This document shows positions 53,223 through 63,416 of a stretch of 64,000 nucleotides of DNA, one piece after another. Made by a program: the position numbers and the translations under genes. This DNA is from MR-S7 sp000400995 (GTDB lineage Bacteria > Pseudomonadota > Gammaproteobacteria > Burkholderiales > Burkholderiaceae_C). Position 1 is the stretch's first letter, and the number at the start of each line of letters is the position of its first letter. The notes under the pieces are model-generated. The model was not told the DNA's origin and searched no databases. It worked only from the letters and a program-made list of their open reading frames with translations. Location of the stretch: contig NZ_CP152342.1 of assembly GCF_045291395.1 (NCBI RefSeq), forward strand, positions 124,001 to 188,000, written 5' to 3'.

Positions 53223-53402
53223 GCTGGCGATAGGGCAAACCCTGTGCCAGCCTGGAAAAAACCTTGTGTATCAACAGCTTGGGATGGATCCGTGCTGTAA
53301 GCGCATGTACAGCGGCGCTGCGGGGCCCTGAAAGCCGCCCTTTTGTCGCCAAAGGGCGACGCCCCGAAGGGGAAGGGCCGAGAAGCCAGCCAGATCAAGG
53401 AC

Positions 53403-54803
<1,401 letters not shown>

Positions 54804-54807
54804 GGCG

Positions 54808-55424
54808 TTACCTGCCGTTGGTGGGCGGGCGGGTGTTCAGGCTGCGCTCGATGGCGCGCATGGCCTCCAGGCGCTCGTTCAGTTGGTCGGTCTTGCGCTG
54901 CAGTTCTTTGACCTGCTGGGCCTGGCGGTCGGCCTGGTCTTCCAGGCGGCGCTGCTGCAGGTAGAAGTTTTCCAGCAGGCGTGCCAGCGCGCGGTAGGCG
55001 GGGGGCCGTCGCTGCGCGCGATCACGCGCTGCACCAGGGCCAGGGCGCGGGCCGTGTCGGCCGGCTGGCGCGTCTGGCCCAGGGCCAGGGCTAGCTCCAG
55101 CTGCTGCTGGGCCGAGGCGTCCTGCTGCGGCGTGAGCCGCGCGAGCTCGGCCGCCAGCTCGGCGGGCGTGAAGCGGGCCGCGCGGTGGGCGTAGGCCAGG
55201 ATGTCCTTGAGCGGCGGCGGCTCGATGGCGGCGGGAGTCTCCTCGTCCGGCTGCGGCTGCGGCTGCACGGGGGCAGGCGGCGGCGGGGCAGGCGGTGTGG
55301 CGGGCACGGTTTCCACGGCCTGCGGCCGCTCCTGGGCGCGCGGTGCCCAGGCGCCGCAGCCTGCGAGCAGCATGGCCGCGAGGAGGACTGCGGAGCGGAA
55401 GGCCTCAAGGGGTTGTCGTTTCAT
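54808..55424 (-). CDS. QseG-like outer-membrane lipoprotein (one-base frameshift)
   Basis: A type II signal peptide ends in LLAAMLLAGCGAW, with the lipidated Cys near residue 23. A Pro/Gln-rich linker follows, then a helical domain. At the G run 55000-55005 one base is missing. The frame then resumes as YRALARLLENFYLQQRRLEDQADRQAQQ, a coiled coil, and ends near 54808. Repaired, it has 205 residues. Its place between the GlrK-like and GlrR-like genes, four bases from glrR, supports a QseG-type role in activating the kinase from the periplasm. Confidence 0.8.
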
Positions 55425-56836
55425 TGCACAAGCTCGATGCGGAAGAAAGTGCGCGGGCCGTCCTGCACCACCTCGACGCGCCCGCCGTGGGCCTGGATGT
55501 ATTCCTGGACGATGGACAGGCCGATGCCCGAGCCGCGCGCGGCGTCGGCCGGCTGGCGCACGCCGCGGTAGAAGGGTTCGAAGATGCGCGAGCGGTCATT
55601 CTCGTGCACTCCGGGCCCCTGGTCCATGAAGTCCACACGCACGCATCCGGGCTGGCGCGTGAGGGTGATGCGGATCACGCCGCCCTCGGGCGAGAAGCGG
55701 ATGGCGTTGGACAGCAGGTTGCCCACGGCAGAGGCGATTTTCTCCGCGTCCAGCGGCAACTCCACCGACGGGCCTTCGACGACGACCTGCAGCCGGCGCG
55801 CCTGCCATTGCAGGCGCTGGGCTTCCACCTGCGCCTCCAGCAGGGCCAGCAGGTCGGTGGGGCGGCGGTGCAGCTGGCGCGCCTCGAAGGCAGCGGCGTT
55901 GAAGCGCAGCAGGGCCTCGATCTCGCCCTGCAGCGCCAGCGTATTCTGGTGCAGGATGCCCACCACCTCGCGCTGCTCGGCGTTCAGCGCGCCGGTCACG
56001 CCGTCCTGCAGCAGGGCCACGCCCTCGCGCAGGGAGGCCAGGGGCGTCTTGAGCTCGTGCGACACGTGGCGCAGGAAGCGCGCCTTGTCCGCGTCCAGTT
56101 CCAGCAGGCGCACGCGCAGCCATTCGAGCTGCTGGCCCACGCGCCGCACGTCGGCCGGGCCGGCGATGTCCACGGGCCGGTCCAGCGCGTTCTCGCCCAG
56201 GCGGCGGATGGCGCGCTCCAGCCGCTTGAAGGGGCGCGCCAGGCCGATGCCCAACGCCAGCGCCAGCACCAGCGCCAGCACGATCACGCCCACCACCTGG
56301 TGCGTGACCGAGCGGCGGCTGGCCTCGATCTGGTCCTGCAGCGTGCTGCTGCGGCGGGTGTTGATGTCCTGCACCTGCTGGGCGATCAGCGTGTTGAGCG
56401 CGTCGATCTCCAGGAACAGGGCCGCGGCCGCGCGCTCGTTCTCCAGCGACTGGGCCTTGGGGCCGGCGAGCAGGGCAGCCACCTCGGCCAGGTGCATGCG
56501 CCAGCGCTCGGCCACCTCGCTTTGCAGGCCGCTGGCCTGCAGCCGCTGCAGCAGGGCCAGGGCCTCGCCGGTGCCCTCCTCGAAGCGGCGGCGCAGGCCC
56601 GCGTCGGCCAGCACCAGCGACTGCCGGGCGGCGCGCTCCAGGCTCTGGCTGTGCACGCCCAGGCTCTGCGCCGTGGTGGAGAGCGCGATGGCCTCGGCCG
56701 CGCCCTGGCGGCTTTGCAGCATGAGCTGCTCCAGCGTGAACAGCGCCCGCAGGGAGCTGGCGCCGAGCAGCGTGCCTATCCACACGAAAGCCAGCAGCAG
56801 CAACTGCTGGAAGGACAGGCCGGCGAAAGGCCTCAT
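55421..56836 (-). CDS. glrK: Sensor histidine kinase, GlrK/QseE type
   Basis: The 471-residue kinase has helices at about residues 8-28 and 170-192. The periplasmic sensor between them is helical (LQSEVAERWRMHLAEVAALLAGP). A HAMP region follows, then HisKA with FLRHVSHELKTPLASLREGVALL, and an ATPase domain with NLLSNAIRFSPEGG and GSGIGLSIVQEYIQAHGG. The start MRPFAGLSFQQLLLL overlaps the miaB stop by four bases; a longer in-frame reading inside miaB is rejected. It forms a unit with the lipoprotein and the GlrR-type regulator. Confidence 0.9.
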   Translation of the reverse strand: MRPFAGLSFQQLLLLAFVWIGTLLGASSLRALFTLEQLMLQSRQGAAEAIALSTTAQSLGVHSQSLERAARQSLVLADAGLRRRFEEGTGEALALLQRLQASGLQSEVAERWRMHLAEVAALLAGPKAQSLENERAAAALFLEIDALNTLIAQQVQDINTRRSSTLQDQIEASRRSVTHQVVGVIVLALVLALALGIGLARPFKRLERAIRRLGENALDRPVDIAGPADVRRVGQQLEWLRVRLLELDADKARFLRHVSHELKTPLASLREGVALLQDGVTGALNAEQREVVGILHQNTLALQGEIEALLRFNAAAFEARQLHRRPTDLLALLEAQVEAQRLQWQARRLQVVVEGPSVELPLDAEKIASAVGNLLSNAIRFSPEGGVIRITLTRQPGCVRVDFMDQGPGVHENDRSRIFEPFYRGVRQPADAARGSGIGLSIVQEYIQAHGGRVEVVQDGPRTFFRIELVQ

Positions 56837-58179
56837 GCCGCCGCGTGCACCGCCTCGGCCGTGAGCACTTCGCCGCGCAGGGTGTAGGTGCGGGCCTCGG
56901 TGATGCGCACGTCGGCCATCTGGCCGATCAGGCGCGGGTGGCCGGGGAAGTTGACGACGCGGTTGCACTCGGTGCGGCCCATCAGCTCGCCGCCGTCGCG
57001 CTTGGATGCGCCCTCGACCAGCAGGCGCTGCACGGTGCCTACGCGCTCCTCGCTGATGTCCTTGATGTTCTGGTTGATGACGGCCTGCAGCTCCTGCAGC
57101 CGGCGCAGCTTCACGTCGTGCGGCGTGTCGTCGGGCAGGTTGGCCGCGGGCGTGCCGGGGCGCGGGCTGAAGATGAAGCTGAAGGAGTTGTCGAAGCGCA
57201 CGTCGTGGATCAGCTTCATCATCTTCTGGAAGTCTTCCTCCGTCTCGCCGGGGAAGCCCACGATGAAGTCGCTGCTCATCGCCATGTCGGGGCGGATGGC
57301 GCGCAGCTTGCGGATGGTGCTCTTGTATTCCATGGCCGTGTAGCCGCGCTTCATCGCCATGAGGATACGGTCTGAGCCGTGCTGCACGGGCAGGTGCAGG
57401 TGGCTGACGAGCTTCGGGATCCGCGCATACGCTTCGATCAGCCGGGGCGTGAATTCGTTGGGGTGGCTCGTGGTGTAGCGGATGCGCTCGATGCCGGGGA
57501 TCTCGGCCACGTATTCGAGCAGCAGGGCGAAGTCGGCTTTCTCCGCCGTGTCGCCCATCGCGCCCAGGTAGGCGTTCACGTTCTGGCCCAGCAGCGTCAC
57601 TTCCTTCACGCCCTGGTCGGCCAGGCCCGCCACCTCGACCAGCACGTCGTCGAACGGGCGGCTCACCTCCTCGCCGCGCGTGTAGGGCACCACGCAGTAG
57701 CTGCAGTACTTGGAGCAGCCTTCCATGATGGAGACGAAGGCGCTCGCGCCCTCCACGCGCGCGGGCGGCAGGTGGTCGAACTTCTCGATCTCGGGGAAGC
57801 TGATGTCCACCTGCGGCCGCGCCTTGGCCGCGCGCGCGGCCAGCAGTTCGGGCAGGCGGTGCAGCGTCTGCGGGCCGAAGACCACGTCCACGTAGGGCGC
57901 GCGCTTGATGATCTCTTCGCCCTCCTGGCTGGCCACGCAGCCGCCCACGCCGATGAGCACGCCGCGCTCCTTCAGGTGCTTGACGCGGCCCAGGTCGGAA
58001 AACACCTTCTCCTGCGCCTTCTCGCGCACCGAGCAGGTGTTGAACAGGATCAGGTCGGCCTCGTCGATATCCTGCGTGGGCTCGTAGCCTTCGGCGGCCT
58101 GCATCACGTCGGCCATCTTGTCCGAGTCGTACTCGTTCATCTGGCAGCCGAAGGTCTTGATGAAGACTTTCTTGGTCAT
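56833..58179 (-). CDS. miaB: tRNA-2-methylthio-N6-dimethylallyladenosine synthase MiaB
   Basis: MiaB is a radical SAM methylthiotransferase that modifies A37 of tRNAs reading U-starting codons. The 448-residue product has the N-terminal domain with cluster cysteines (KTFGCQMNEYDSDKMADVM, FNTCSVREKAQEKV, GVGGCVASQEGEEI). The radical SAM motif is EGCSKYCSYCVVPYTRG, and a C-terminal TRAM domain follows (VGTVQRLLVEGASKRDGGELMGRTECNRVVNF). The start at MTKKVFIKTFGCQMN is standard; the longer reading overlaps the next gene. It leads a tightly packed transcript that runs into glrK. Confidence 0.97.
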   Translation of the reverse strand: MTKKVFIKTFGCQMNEYDSDKMADVMQAAEGYEPTQDIDEADLILFNTCSVREKAQEKVFSDLGRVKHLKERGVLIGVGGCVASQEGEEIIKRAPYVDVVFGPQTLHRLPELLAARAAKARPQVDISFPEIEKFDHLPPARVEGASAFVSIMEGCSKYCSYCVVPYTRGEEVSRPFDDVLVEVAGLADQGVKEVTLLGQNVNAYLGAMGDTAEKADFALLLEYVAEIPGIERIRYTTSHPNEFTPRLIEAYARIPKLVSHLHLPVQHGSDRILMAMKRGYTAMEYKSTIRKLRAIRPDMAMSSDFIVGFPGETEEDFQKMMKLIHDVRFDNSFSFIFSPRPGTPAANLPDDTPHDVKLRRLQELQAVINQNIKDISEERVGTVQRLLVEGASKRDGGELMGRTECNRVVNFPGHPRLIGQMADVRITEARTYTLRGEVLTAEAVHAAA

Positions 58180-58187
58180 GGCGCGCC

Positions 58188-58583
58188 TCACGTACCGGTG
58201 CGGATGTTGGTGACCGTGGCGCCGCTGCTCTTGCGCGGCTGCTTGGCCTCGGCCTCGGTCAGGATCCAGGCAGTGTGCAGCATGCCGGTGCTGGCCTCGA
58301 TCACGTAGTTCACCTTTAGGGATTTGCCAGCCAGGGTGTGGGCGAACACCAGGGCGTTCTGGGGCGTGAAGATGCGCAGGCCGGGCGCCAGGCGGATGGG
58401 CTTGCCGTTGAGCTCCGCGCTGGTGCCGTTCACGATCTTCAGGGTGCCGCGCTGCGCGGCTTCGGGGAAGGTGCGCTGACCGGCGGGAGGGGGCGCCTGT
58501 TGCGCCTGTGCCGCCAGGGGCAGGGCCAGCGTGGCGGCCAATGCCAGTGTGGCCAGGGCGGACAGCGGGGGGCAGCGTGTCAT
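58188..58583 (-). CDS. Exported hypothetical protein upstream of miaB
   Basis: The 131-residue protein has a signal peptide (residues 1 to about 27, LATLALAATLALPLAAQAQ). The mature domain reads RTFPEAAQRGTLKIVNGTSAELNGKPIRLAPGLRIFTPQNALV, which looks all-beta. I do not recognise a named family. It lies eight bases from miaB and probably heads that transcript. The function is unknown; the domain pattern suggests a small periplasmic protein with a conserved NG....L.PG.RI core. Confidence 0.75.
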   Translation of the reverse strand: MTRCPPLSALATLALAATLALPLAAQAQQAPPPAGQRTFPEAAQRGTLKIVNGTSAELNGKPIRLAPGLRIFTPQNALVFAHTLAGKSLKVNYVIEASTGMLHTAWILTEAEAKQPRKSSGATVTNIRTGT

Positions 58584-58621
58584 GGTGTGTATCCAGGGGC
58601 TGTTGACGAGAGGGCCACAAG

Positions 58622-58656
58622 AAAAAAACCCACAGCACCTAGGGTACTGCGGGTTT
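58622..58656 (-). terminator. Terminator after tRNA-Met
   Basis: AACCCACAG (58627-58635) and CTGCGGGTT (58647-58655) form a 9-bp stem with one G/T pair plus a short inner ACC/GGT pairing. Seven Ts follow on the minus strand. It ends the tRNA transcript. Confidence 0.8.
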
Positions 58657-58665
58657 CTCGTTGTG

Positions 58666-58742
58666 TGGTGGTGGTACCGGGACTTGAACCTGGGACATCA
58701 GCATTATGAATGCTGCGCTCTAACCAACTGAGCTATACCACC
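58666..58742 (-). tRNA. tRNA-Met (anticodon CAU)
   Basis: The 77-nt cloverleaf is complete on the minus strand. The acceptor stem is GGTGGTA/TACCACC, the D arm AGCTCAGTTGGTTAGAGCG, the anticodon arm CAGCA-TTCATAA-TGCTG with anticodon CAT, and the T arm has GGTTCAAGTCC. The discriminator A and the CCA end are encoded. The first base pair is a normal G-C, and the anticodon stem lacks the three G-C pairs of initiator tRNA, so it is read as the elongator form. Confidence 0.95.
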
Positions 58743-58768
58743 GAAGCGCGAGATTATAGCCTAAAAAA

Positions 58769-59548
58769 TCACTGGTGCGTGAAATTTGCGGCGCGCTTGT
58801 TCACGAAGGCGTCCATGCCTTCCTTCTGGTCCTGCGTGGCGAACAGCGCGTGGAACAGGCGGCGCTCGTACATCAGGCCGTCGGACAGGGTGCCCTCGAA
58901 GGCGCGGTTCACGGTTTCCTTGGCGGCCATCACGGCGATCTGCGAGAAGCCGCAGATGACCAGGGCGGCGCCCAGGGCTTCTTCCATGAGCTTGTCCATG
59001 GGCACGACGCGGCTGACCAGCCCGGCGCGCTCGGCTTCCTGGGCGTCCATCATGCGGGCGGTGAGGGCCATGTCCATGGCCTTGGCCTTGCCCACGGCGC
59101 GCGGCAGGCGCTGCGTGCCGCCCGCGCCGGGGATCACGCCCAGCTTGATCTCGGGCTGGCCGAACTTGGCGTTGTCGGCGGCGATGATGAAGTCGCACAT
59201 CATGGCCAGCTCGCAGCCGCCGCCCAGGGCGTAGCCGCTGACGGCGGCGATGACGGGCTTGCGGATCAGGCGAATCTGCTCCCAGTTGCGCGTGATGTAG
59301 TCGCCCTTGTAGGCGTCGGCGAAGCTGTACTTGGCCATGGCGCCGATGTCGGCACCGGCGGCGAAGGCCTTCTCGCTGCCCGTGAGGACGATGCAGCCGA
59401 TCTTCTCGTCGGCATCGAAGGCCTTCAGAGCCTCGCCCAGCTCGTTCATGAGCTGGTCGTTGAGGGCGTTGAGCTGCTTGGGGCGGTTGAGCGTGATGAC
59501 GCCGACCTTGTCCGCTTCGGTGCGGACTTCGATGCATTCGTAGGCCAA
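58769..59548 (-). CDS. Enoyl-CoA hydratase
   Basis: The crotonase-family enzyme hydrates enoyl-CoA in beta-oxidation. The 259-residue product has VGVITLNRPKQLNALND, GSEKAFAAGADIGAM (oxyanion hole), VSGYALGGGCELAMMCDFIIAADNAKFGQPEIKLGVIPGAGGTQRLPRAVG with the two catalytic Glu positions, and AKETVNRAFE. The start is put at a TTG encoding MAYECIEV, because GGAGAA lies about nine bases before it and this matches the family start. A longer reading beginning at an upstream TTG overlaps the peptidase stop. Specific substrate chain length cannot be told. Confidence 0.93.
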   Translation of the reverse strand: MAYECIEVRTEADKVGVITLNRPKQLNALNDQLMNELGEALKAFDADEKIGCIVLTGSEKAFAAGADIGAMAKYSFADAYKGDYITRNWEQIRLIRKPVIAAVSGYALGGGCELAMMCDFIIAADNAKFGQPEIKLGVIPGAGGTQRLPRAVGKAKAMDMALTARMMDAQEAERAGLVSRVVPMDKLMEEALGAALVICGFSQIAVMAAKETVNRAFEGTLSDGLMYERRLFHALFATQDQKEGMDAFVNKRAANFTHQ

Positions 59549-59574
59549 GGTGCTGTTCTCCGGTGTGTAGTGGT

Positions 59575-61353
59575 TCAAACCGGCTGACTATACCCAAGCC
59601 ATTGCTGGGCGATGCTGGCGTCGGACACGTCGATGCGCACCGTGTCGCCCGTGGTGCCGGCCGCCGGCAGCGTGAGCGGCAGGCGCAGCAGGCGCCGGTC
59701 GCGCGCCACCAGGGCGGTGACCTGGGCGTTGATTTGGCTGGTGTTGCCCGCGTAGAGCGGCACGTCGTCGAGCTTGTGCACGCGCCAGGCCTCGCCCGGG
59801 GTTTCCACGGCCAGCCATTCGTCGCCGGCCATGAAGCCGGCGGCTTCGGCCGCGCCGCCGCGCAGCACGGCCTTGATTTGCAGGCCGGCGCTTTCCTGCA
59901 CGCGCAGGCCCAGGCGCTGGGCGAGCTGTGCGGTGTCGGCCTGCAGCCGCAGGCCGTGGGCGGCCAGCAGCTTGGCCAGGGGCAGCTCGCCGGTGCCGTG
60001 CACCCACTGGGCGATCTCGGCGGACCAGTCCCGGCCCGAGAGCGTGCGCAGCTGCGCGAGCAGGTCGGCCTCGGCCATGGGGCCCGCGCCGGTGTGCTGC
60101 CACAGGGCGCGCATCACCGCGTCGAGCGTGGTGCGGCCTTCGCGGCGCAGGGCGAGGTCGAGGCACAGGGCGACCAGCGCGCCCTTGGTGTAGTAGCTCA
60201 CCGTGGCGTTGGGCGTGTTCTCGTCCTGGCGGTAGTACTTGACCCAGGCGTCGAAGCTGGCCTGGGCCACGCTTTGCACATGGCGGCCGGGCGTCTGCAG
60301 CACCTGGTTGGCGGTCTTGGCGAGCAGGCGCAGGTAGGTGGCGTGGTCGATCAGGCCGGCGCGGCGCAGCAGCAGGTCGTCGTAGTAGCTGGTGAAGCCT
60401 TCGAAGAACCACAGCAGCTCGGTGTAGTTCTCGCGTGTGTAGTCGTACTGGGCGAATTCCTGCGGGCGCAGGCGCTTGACGTTCCAGGTGTGGAAGTATT
60501 CGTGGCTGATGAGGCCCAGCAGCTGGGTGTAGCCTTCGCTCGCCTGCAGCTCCTTGTCGCTCTGGCCCACGCGCGGCAGGTCGCGCCGGCCGCAGATGAG
60601 GGCGGTGGAGTTGCGGTGCTCCAGCCCGCCGTAGCCGTCGTGCACCACATTGAGCAGGAACACGTAGCTGGCGAAGGGCGGGCGGCCTTCGCCGTGCCAG
60701 AAGGCGATGGCCTCCTCGCAGATGCGCCGCACGTCGCGGACCAGGCGCTTGCCGTCGAACGAGGGCGCCGCGCCCGCGACTACCAGCCGGTGCGGCACGC
60801 CGCGCGCGGTGAAGCGGATGCTCCAGAACGGGCCCATTTCCACGGGGCAGTCCACCAGCTCGTCATAGCCGTGCGCGCGGTAGGTGCCGAAGCCCGAGCG
60901 CGCAGTGTGGTGCGCGGGCAGGCCCGTGGCCAGCGACCAGCCGGCCATGGCGCGCGGGCGCACCACCTCCAGGTCGTGCGGCTGGTCTTCCTGGCCGTGC
61001 ACGCGCAGGCACAGGCTGGTGCCGTTGAAGAAGCCGCGCGTGGCGTCCAGCCACGCGGTGCGCACGGAGGTGTCGTAGGCGGCCACCTCGTACTCCAGCA
61101 CCAGCGGCTTGCCGGGGCGGCAGCGCGCGCGCCAGCGGTGTTTGTCCAGCTGCTCCAGCGCCACCTCGGCGCCGCCCTGGCTGGCGCGCAGCGACTGCAG
61201 GTTCTTGGAGAACTCGCGCACCAGGTAGCTGCCGGGGATCCACACGGGCAGCGACAGCTCCTGCCCAGCGGCGGGCCGGGCCACCGTGAGGGTGACTCGG
61301 TAGAGGTGGGCGTGCTGCTGCGCGGGGTCGATGCGGTAGTGGATGGGCGCCAT
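59575..61353 (-). CDS. M61-family glycyl aminopeptidase-like protease with PDZ domain
   Basis: The 592-residue metalloprotease has an N-terminal beta domain (IHYRIDPAQQHAHLYRVTLTV, VWIPGSYLVREFSKNL). The gluzincin motif LLGLISHEYFHTWNVKRLRP (HExxH) is followed by LLWFFEGFTSYYDDLLLRRAG with the third zinc ligand. A C-terminal PDZ domain reads LRVQESAGLQIKAVLRGGAAEAAGFMAGDEW. There is no obvious signal peptide, so it is probably cytoplasmic. It is in one direction with the hydratase gene and behind a large palindromic repeat. Family members remove N-terminal glycine or alanine. Confidence 0.92.
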   Translation of the reverse strand: MAPIHYRIDPAQQHAHLYRVTLTVARPAAGQELSLPVWIPGSYLVREFSKNLQSLRASQGGAEVALEQLDKHRWRARCRPGKPLVLEYEVAAYDTSVRTAWLDATRGFFNGTSLCLRVHGQEDQPHDLEVVRPRAMAGWSLATGLPAHHTARSGFGTYRAHGYDELVDCPVEMGPFWSIRFTARGVPHRLVVAGAAPSFDGKRLVRDVRRICEEAIAFWHGEGRPPFASYVFLLNVVHDGYGGLEHRNSTALICGRRDLPRVGQSDKELQASEGYTQLLGLISHEYFHTWNVKRLRPQEFAQYDYTRENYTELLWFFEGFTSYYDDLLLRRAGLIDHATYLRLLAKTANQVLQTPGRHVQSVAQASFDAWVKYYRQDENTPNATVSYYTKGALVALCLDLALRREGRTTLDAVMRALWQHTGAGPMAEADLLAQLRTLSGRDWSAEIAQWVHGTGELPLAKLLAAHGLRLQADTAQLAQRLGLRVQESAGLQIKAVLRGGAAEAAGFMAGDEWLAVETPGEAWRVHKLDDVPLYAGNTSQINAQVTALVARDRRLLRLPLTLPAAGTTGDTVRIDVSDASIAQQWLGYSQPV

Positions 61354-61366
61354 GGCGGTATCGATT

Positions 61367-61450
61367 CAGGAGCTGCTTGCGCTTGGCTAGCAAGGGTTTC
61401 AATGGGTTTTCTATCCGAAACCCAATGCGTGAAAGCGCAACCAGCTCCTG
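61367..61450. repeat. Large dispersed palindromic repeat, copy 9, between dsbC and the M61 peptidase gene
   Basis: CAGGAGCTGCTTGCGCTT (61367-61384) and AAGCGCAACCAGCTCCTG (61433-61450) pair over 18 bases with one mismatch. The loop contains GGGTTTC and GAAACCC, an inner stem. The arms match those of the element after ffh, while the loops differ. No T run follows on either strand. Confidence 0.75.
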
Positions 61451-61480
61451 AATAAGGAGCGGCACGCGCTGCCCGCCCGG

Positions 61481-62206
61481 CTACTTGCTGCTGGCGACCT
61501 CGGCCAGGCGGCGCTCCACTTCCTGCGCGCCGATGGCGCCGGGCACGCGCGAGCCGTCGCTGAAGATCAGCGTGGGCGTGCCGGTGATCTTGTGCTTGCG
61601 CCCGAACGCCAGGTTGCGCTGCAGCGCCGAGGTGTCGCAGCTCGCGGCGGCGGGCACCTTGTCGCGCAGCATGTGGTCGTCCCACGCGGCCACCCGGTCC
61701 TTGGCGCACCAGATGTTGCGCGACTTCTCGGCCGAGTCGGGACTGAGGATGGGGTAGAGGAACATGTAGACGGTCACGTTGTCCACGTTCTGCATGTCCT
61801 TCTCGAAGCGCTTGCAGTAGCCGCAGTTCGGGTCCTCGAACACGGCCAGCTTGCGGCTGCCGTCGCCGCGCACCACGGTGAACGCGTCCTGCAGGGGCAG
61901 CGCCTTGAAGTCCACCGCCGTCAGCTTGTTGATGCGGTCCTCGGTGAGGTTGCGCCGCGCCTTGGTGTCGATCAGCTCGCCCTGGATCAGGTAGTTGCCC
62001 TGGGCGTCGGTGTAGAACAGGTCGGTGCCGATGCGCACCTCGTACAGGCCCTTCATCGGCGTGGGGCGCACTTCGTCGATCTGCTGCAACTGGGGGATGC
62101 GTTCGCCCAGGGTCTTGCGGATCGCCGCGTCCTGCGCGCTGGCGCCCAGGCTGGTGGAGAGGGCCGCGGCGGCGAGCAGGGTGGGGAGGAGTTTCATGGT
62201 CTTCAT
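61481..62206 (-). CDS. dsbC: Thiol:disulfide interchange protein DsbC
   Basis: DsbC is the periplasmic disulfide isomerase. The 241-residue precursor has a signal peptide (MKTMKLLPTLLAAAALSTSLGASA), an N-terminal dimerisation domain (IRKTLGERIPQLQQIDEVRPTPMKGLYEVRIGTDLFYTD) and a thioredoxin domain with active site FEDPNCGYCKRFEKDM. A second cysteine pair is present (IWCAKD and AASCDTS), and the cis-Pro region is KITGTPTLIFSDG. It lies 19 bases after the UbiH-family gene and is probably co-transcribed with it. Confidence 0.96.
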   Translation of the reverse strand: MKTMKLLPTLLAAAALSTSLGASAQDAAIRKTLGERIPQLQQIDEVRPTPMKGLYEVRIGTDLFYTDAQGNYLIQGELIDTKARRNLTEDRINKLTAVDFKALPLQDAFTVVRGDGSRKLAVFEDPNCGYCKRFEKDMQNVDNVTVYMFLYPILSPDSAEKSRNIWCAKDRVAAWDDHMLRDKVPAAASCDTSALQRNLAFGRKHKITGTPTLIFSDGSRVPGAIGAQEVERRLAEVASSK

Positions 62207-62225
62207 TCGGAGAGTGTTCGTTCGG

Positions 62226-63362
62226 TCAGCGCGCGCCCATGGCCTGGCGGGCCACCCAGTGCTTGAGCGGTCCGCTGCGCTCGAAGCCCTTCATGCCCCA
62301 GTTGCGCAGCGCGGCCAGGGCGCTCTCGCGGCGGGTAAAGAGCTGCTGCAGGCCGTCCATGACCAGCCCCATGGGCAGCAGCGCAGCCTTGCGCTCGCGC
62401 TCGTAGCGGCGCAGCGGGCGCGGGTCGCTCAAGGCGCGCCAGGGCTCGCGCGCATGCAGCACGCGCGCCAGCGCCTGCGCGTCGGCCAGGCCCAGGTTCA
62501 GCCCCTGGCCGGCCAGCGGGTGCACGTTGTGCGCGGCATCGCCCGCCAGCGCCCAGGCCTGCCGGGCCTGCCCGGGCAGCAGCCCGCACCAGTGGCGCGC
62601 CTGGGCCTGCTGCAGCGGCCAGCTGGCGCGCGGGGCGATCATGCGCAGCGCGCCCAGCGCGCCGCGGCTCGCTTCGTGCAGGTGGTGGGTGAAAGTGTCG
62701 TCATCGGCGTGCAGCCATTCGGTGGCGCGCTCCTGGGGAACTGACCACACCACGGCCACGGAGTTCCCCTGCGCGCCTTCCAGGGGCAGGAAAGCGAGGA
62801 TGCCGCCGTCGGCCAGGAACCACTGGCGCGCCGCCTGGCCGTGGGGCTGCTCGCACACCAGGCGCGTGGCGATGGCGTGCTGGGCGTAGGGCGTCACGTC
62901 AAATTCCACGCCGAACTCCGCGCGCGTGCGGCTGGCGCGGCCCTCGCAGACCACGGTGAGCGGCGCGGCCACGGGCGCCTCCACCGCCTCCACCAGCGGC
63001 TGGTAGCGCACGGCCTCGGCCAAGCGCGCCTCCAGCGCGGGCACGTCGACGATCCAGGCGAGTGCGTCGCTGCCTTGCTGCGCGGCGTCGAAATGCACCG
63101 CGCCGTCCTGGTCGGCCTGCACCTGCATCTGCCGCACCGCTGTGGCGTGCTGCGCATCCGGCCAGCCGCGCACGGACTCCAGCAGCGCGCGCGAGGCGGC
63201 ATTGAGTGCATAAGCACGCACGTCTTCGCGCACGTCCTCCTGCGCCGGGCGCGCGGGCGGCGCCACCAGCGCCACGCGCAGCCGGTCGCGGGCCAGCAAG
63301 AGTGCCAAGGTGCGGCCCACCACGCCCGCGCCGCGGATACATACGTCAAAAGTCTGCGCCAT
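62226..63362 (-). CDS. UbiH/UbiF/COQ6-family FAD monooxygenase
   Basis: The 378-residue flavoprotein starts MAQTFDVCIRGAGVVGRTLALLLARDRLRVALV, with the FAD-binding GxGxxG. It carries the family signature ALAGDAAHNVHPLAGQGLNLGLADAQALARVL near residues 280-310. These enzymes hydroxylate the ring in ubiquinone synthesis. Which ring position (UbiH, UbiF, UbiI, UbiM or UbiL type) cannot be decided here, so no symbol is given. The longer in-frame reading beyond MAQTFD overlaps the divergent MOSC gene and is rejected. Confidence 0.9.
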   Translation of the reverse strand: MAQTFDVCIRGAGVVGRTLALLLARDRLRVALVAPPARPAQEDVREDVRAYALNAASRALLESVRGWPDAQHATAVRQMQVQADQDGAVHFDAAQQGSDALAWIVDVPALEARLAEAVRYQPLVEAVEAPVAAPLTVVCEGRASRTRAEFGVEFDVTPYAQHAIATRLVCEQPHGQAARQWFLADGGILAFLPLEGAQGNSVAVVWSVPQERATEWLHADDDTFTHHLHEASRGALGALRMIAPRASWPLQQAQARHWCGLLPGQARQAWALAGDAAHNVHPLAGQGLNLGLADAQALARVLHAREPWRALSDPRPLRRYERERKAALLPMGLVMDGLQQLFTRRESALAALRNWGMKGFERSGPLKHWVARQAMGAR

Positions 63363-63416
63363 GCGCGGGATTGTAGGAGGGCACAATCGGCGCCCCTGCA
63401 ACCGCGGAGCGCCACC

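Noticed and set aside
58188..58583. AmpR/AmpC-type or lipoprotein assignment for the exported protein before miaB
   Set aside because: There is no lipobox cysteine and no motif of those families; it is left as unknown.
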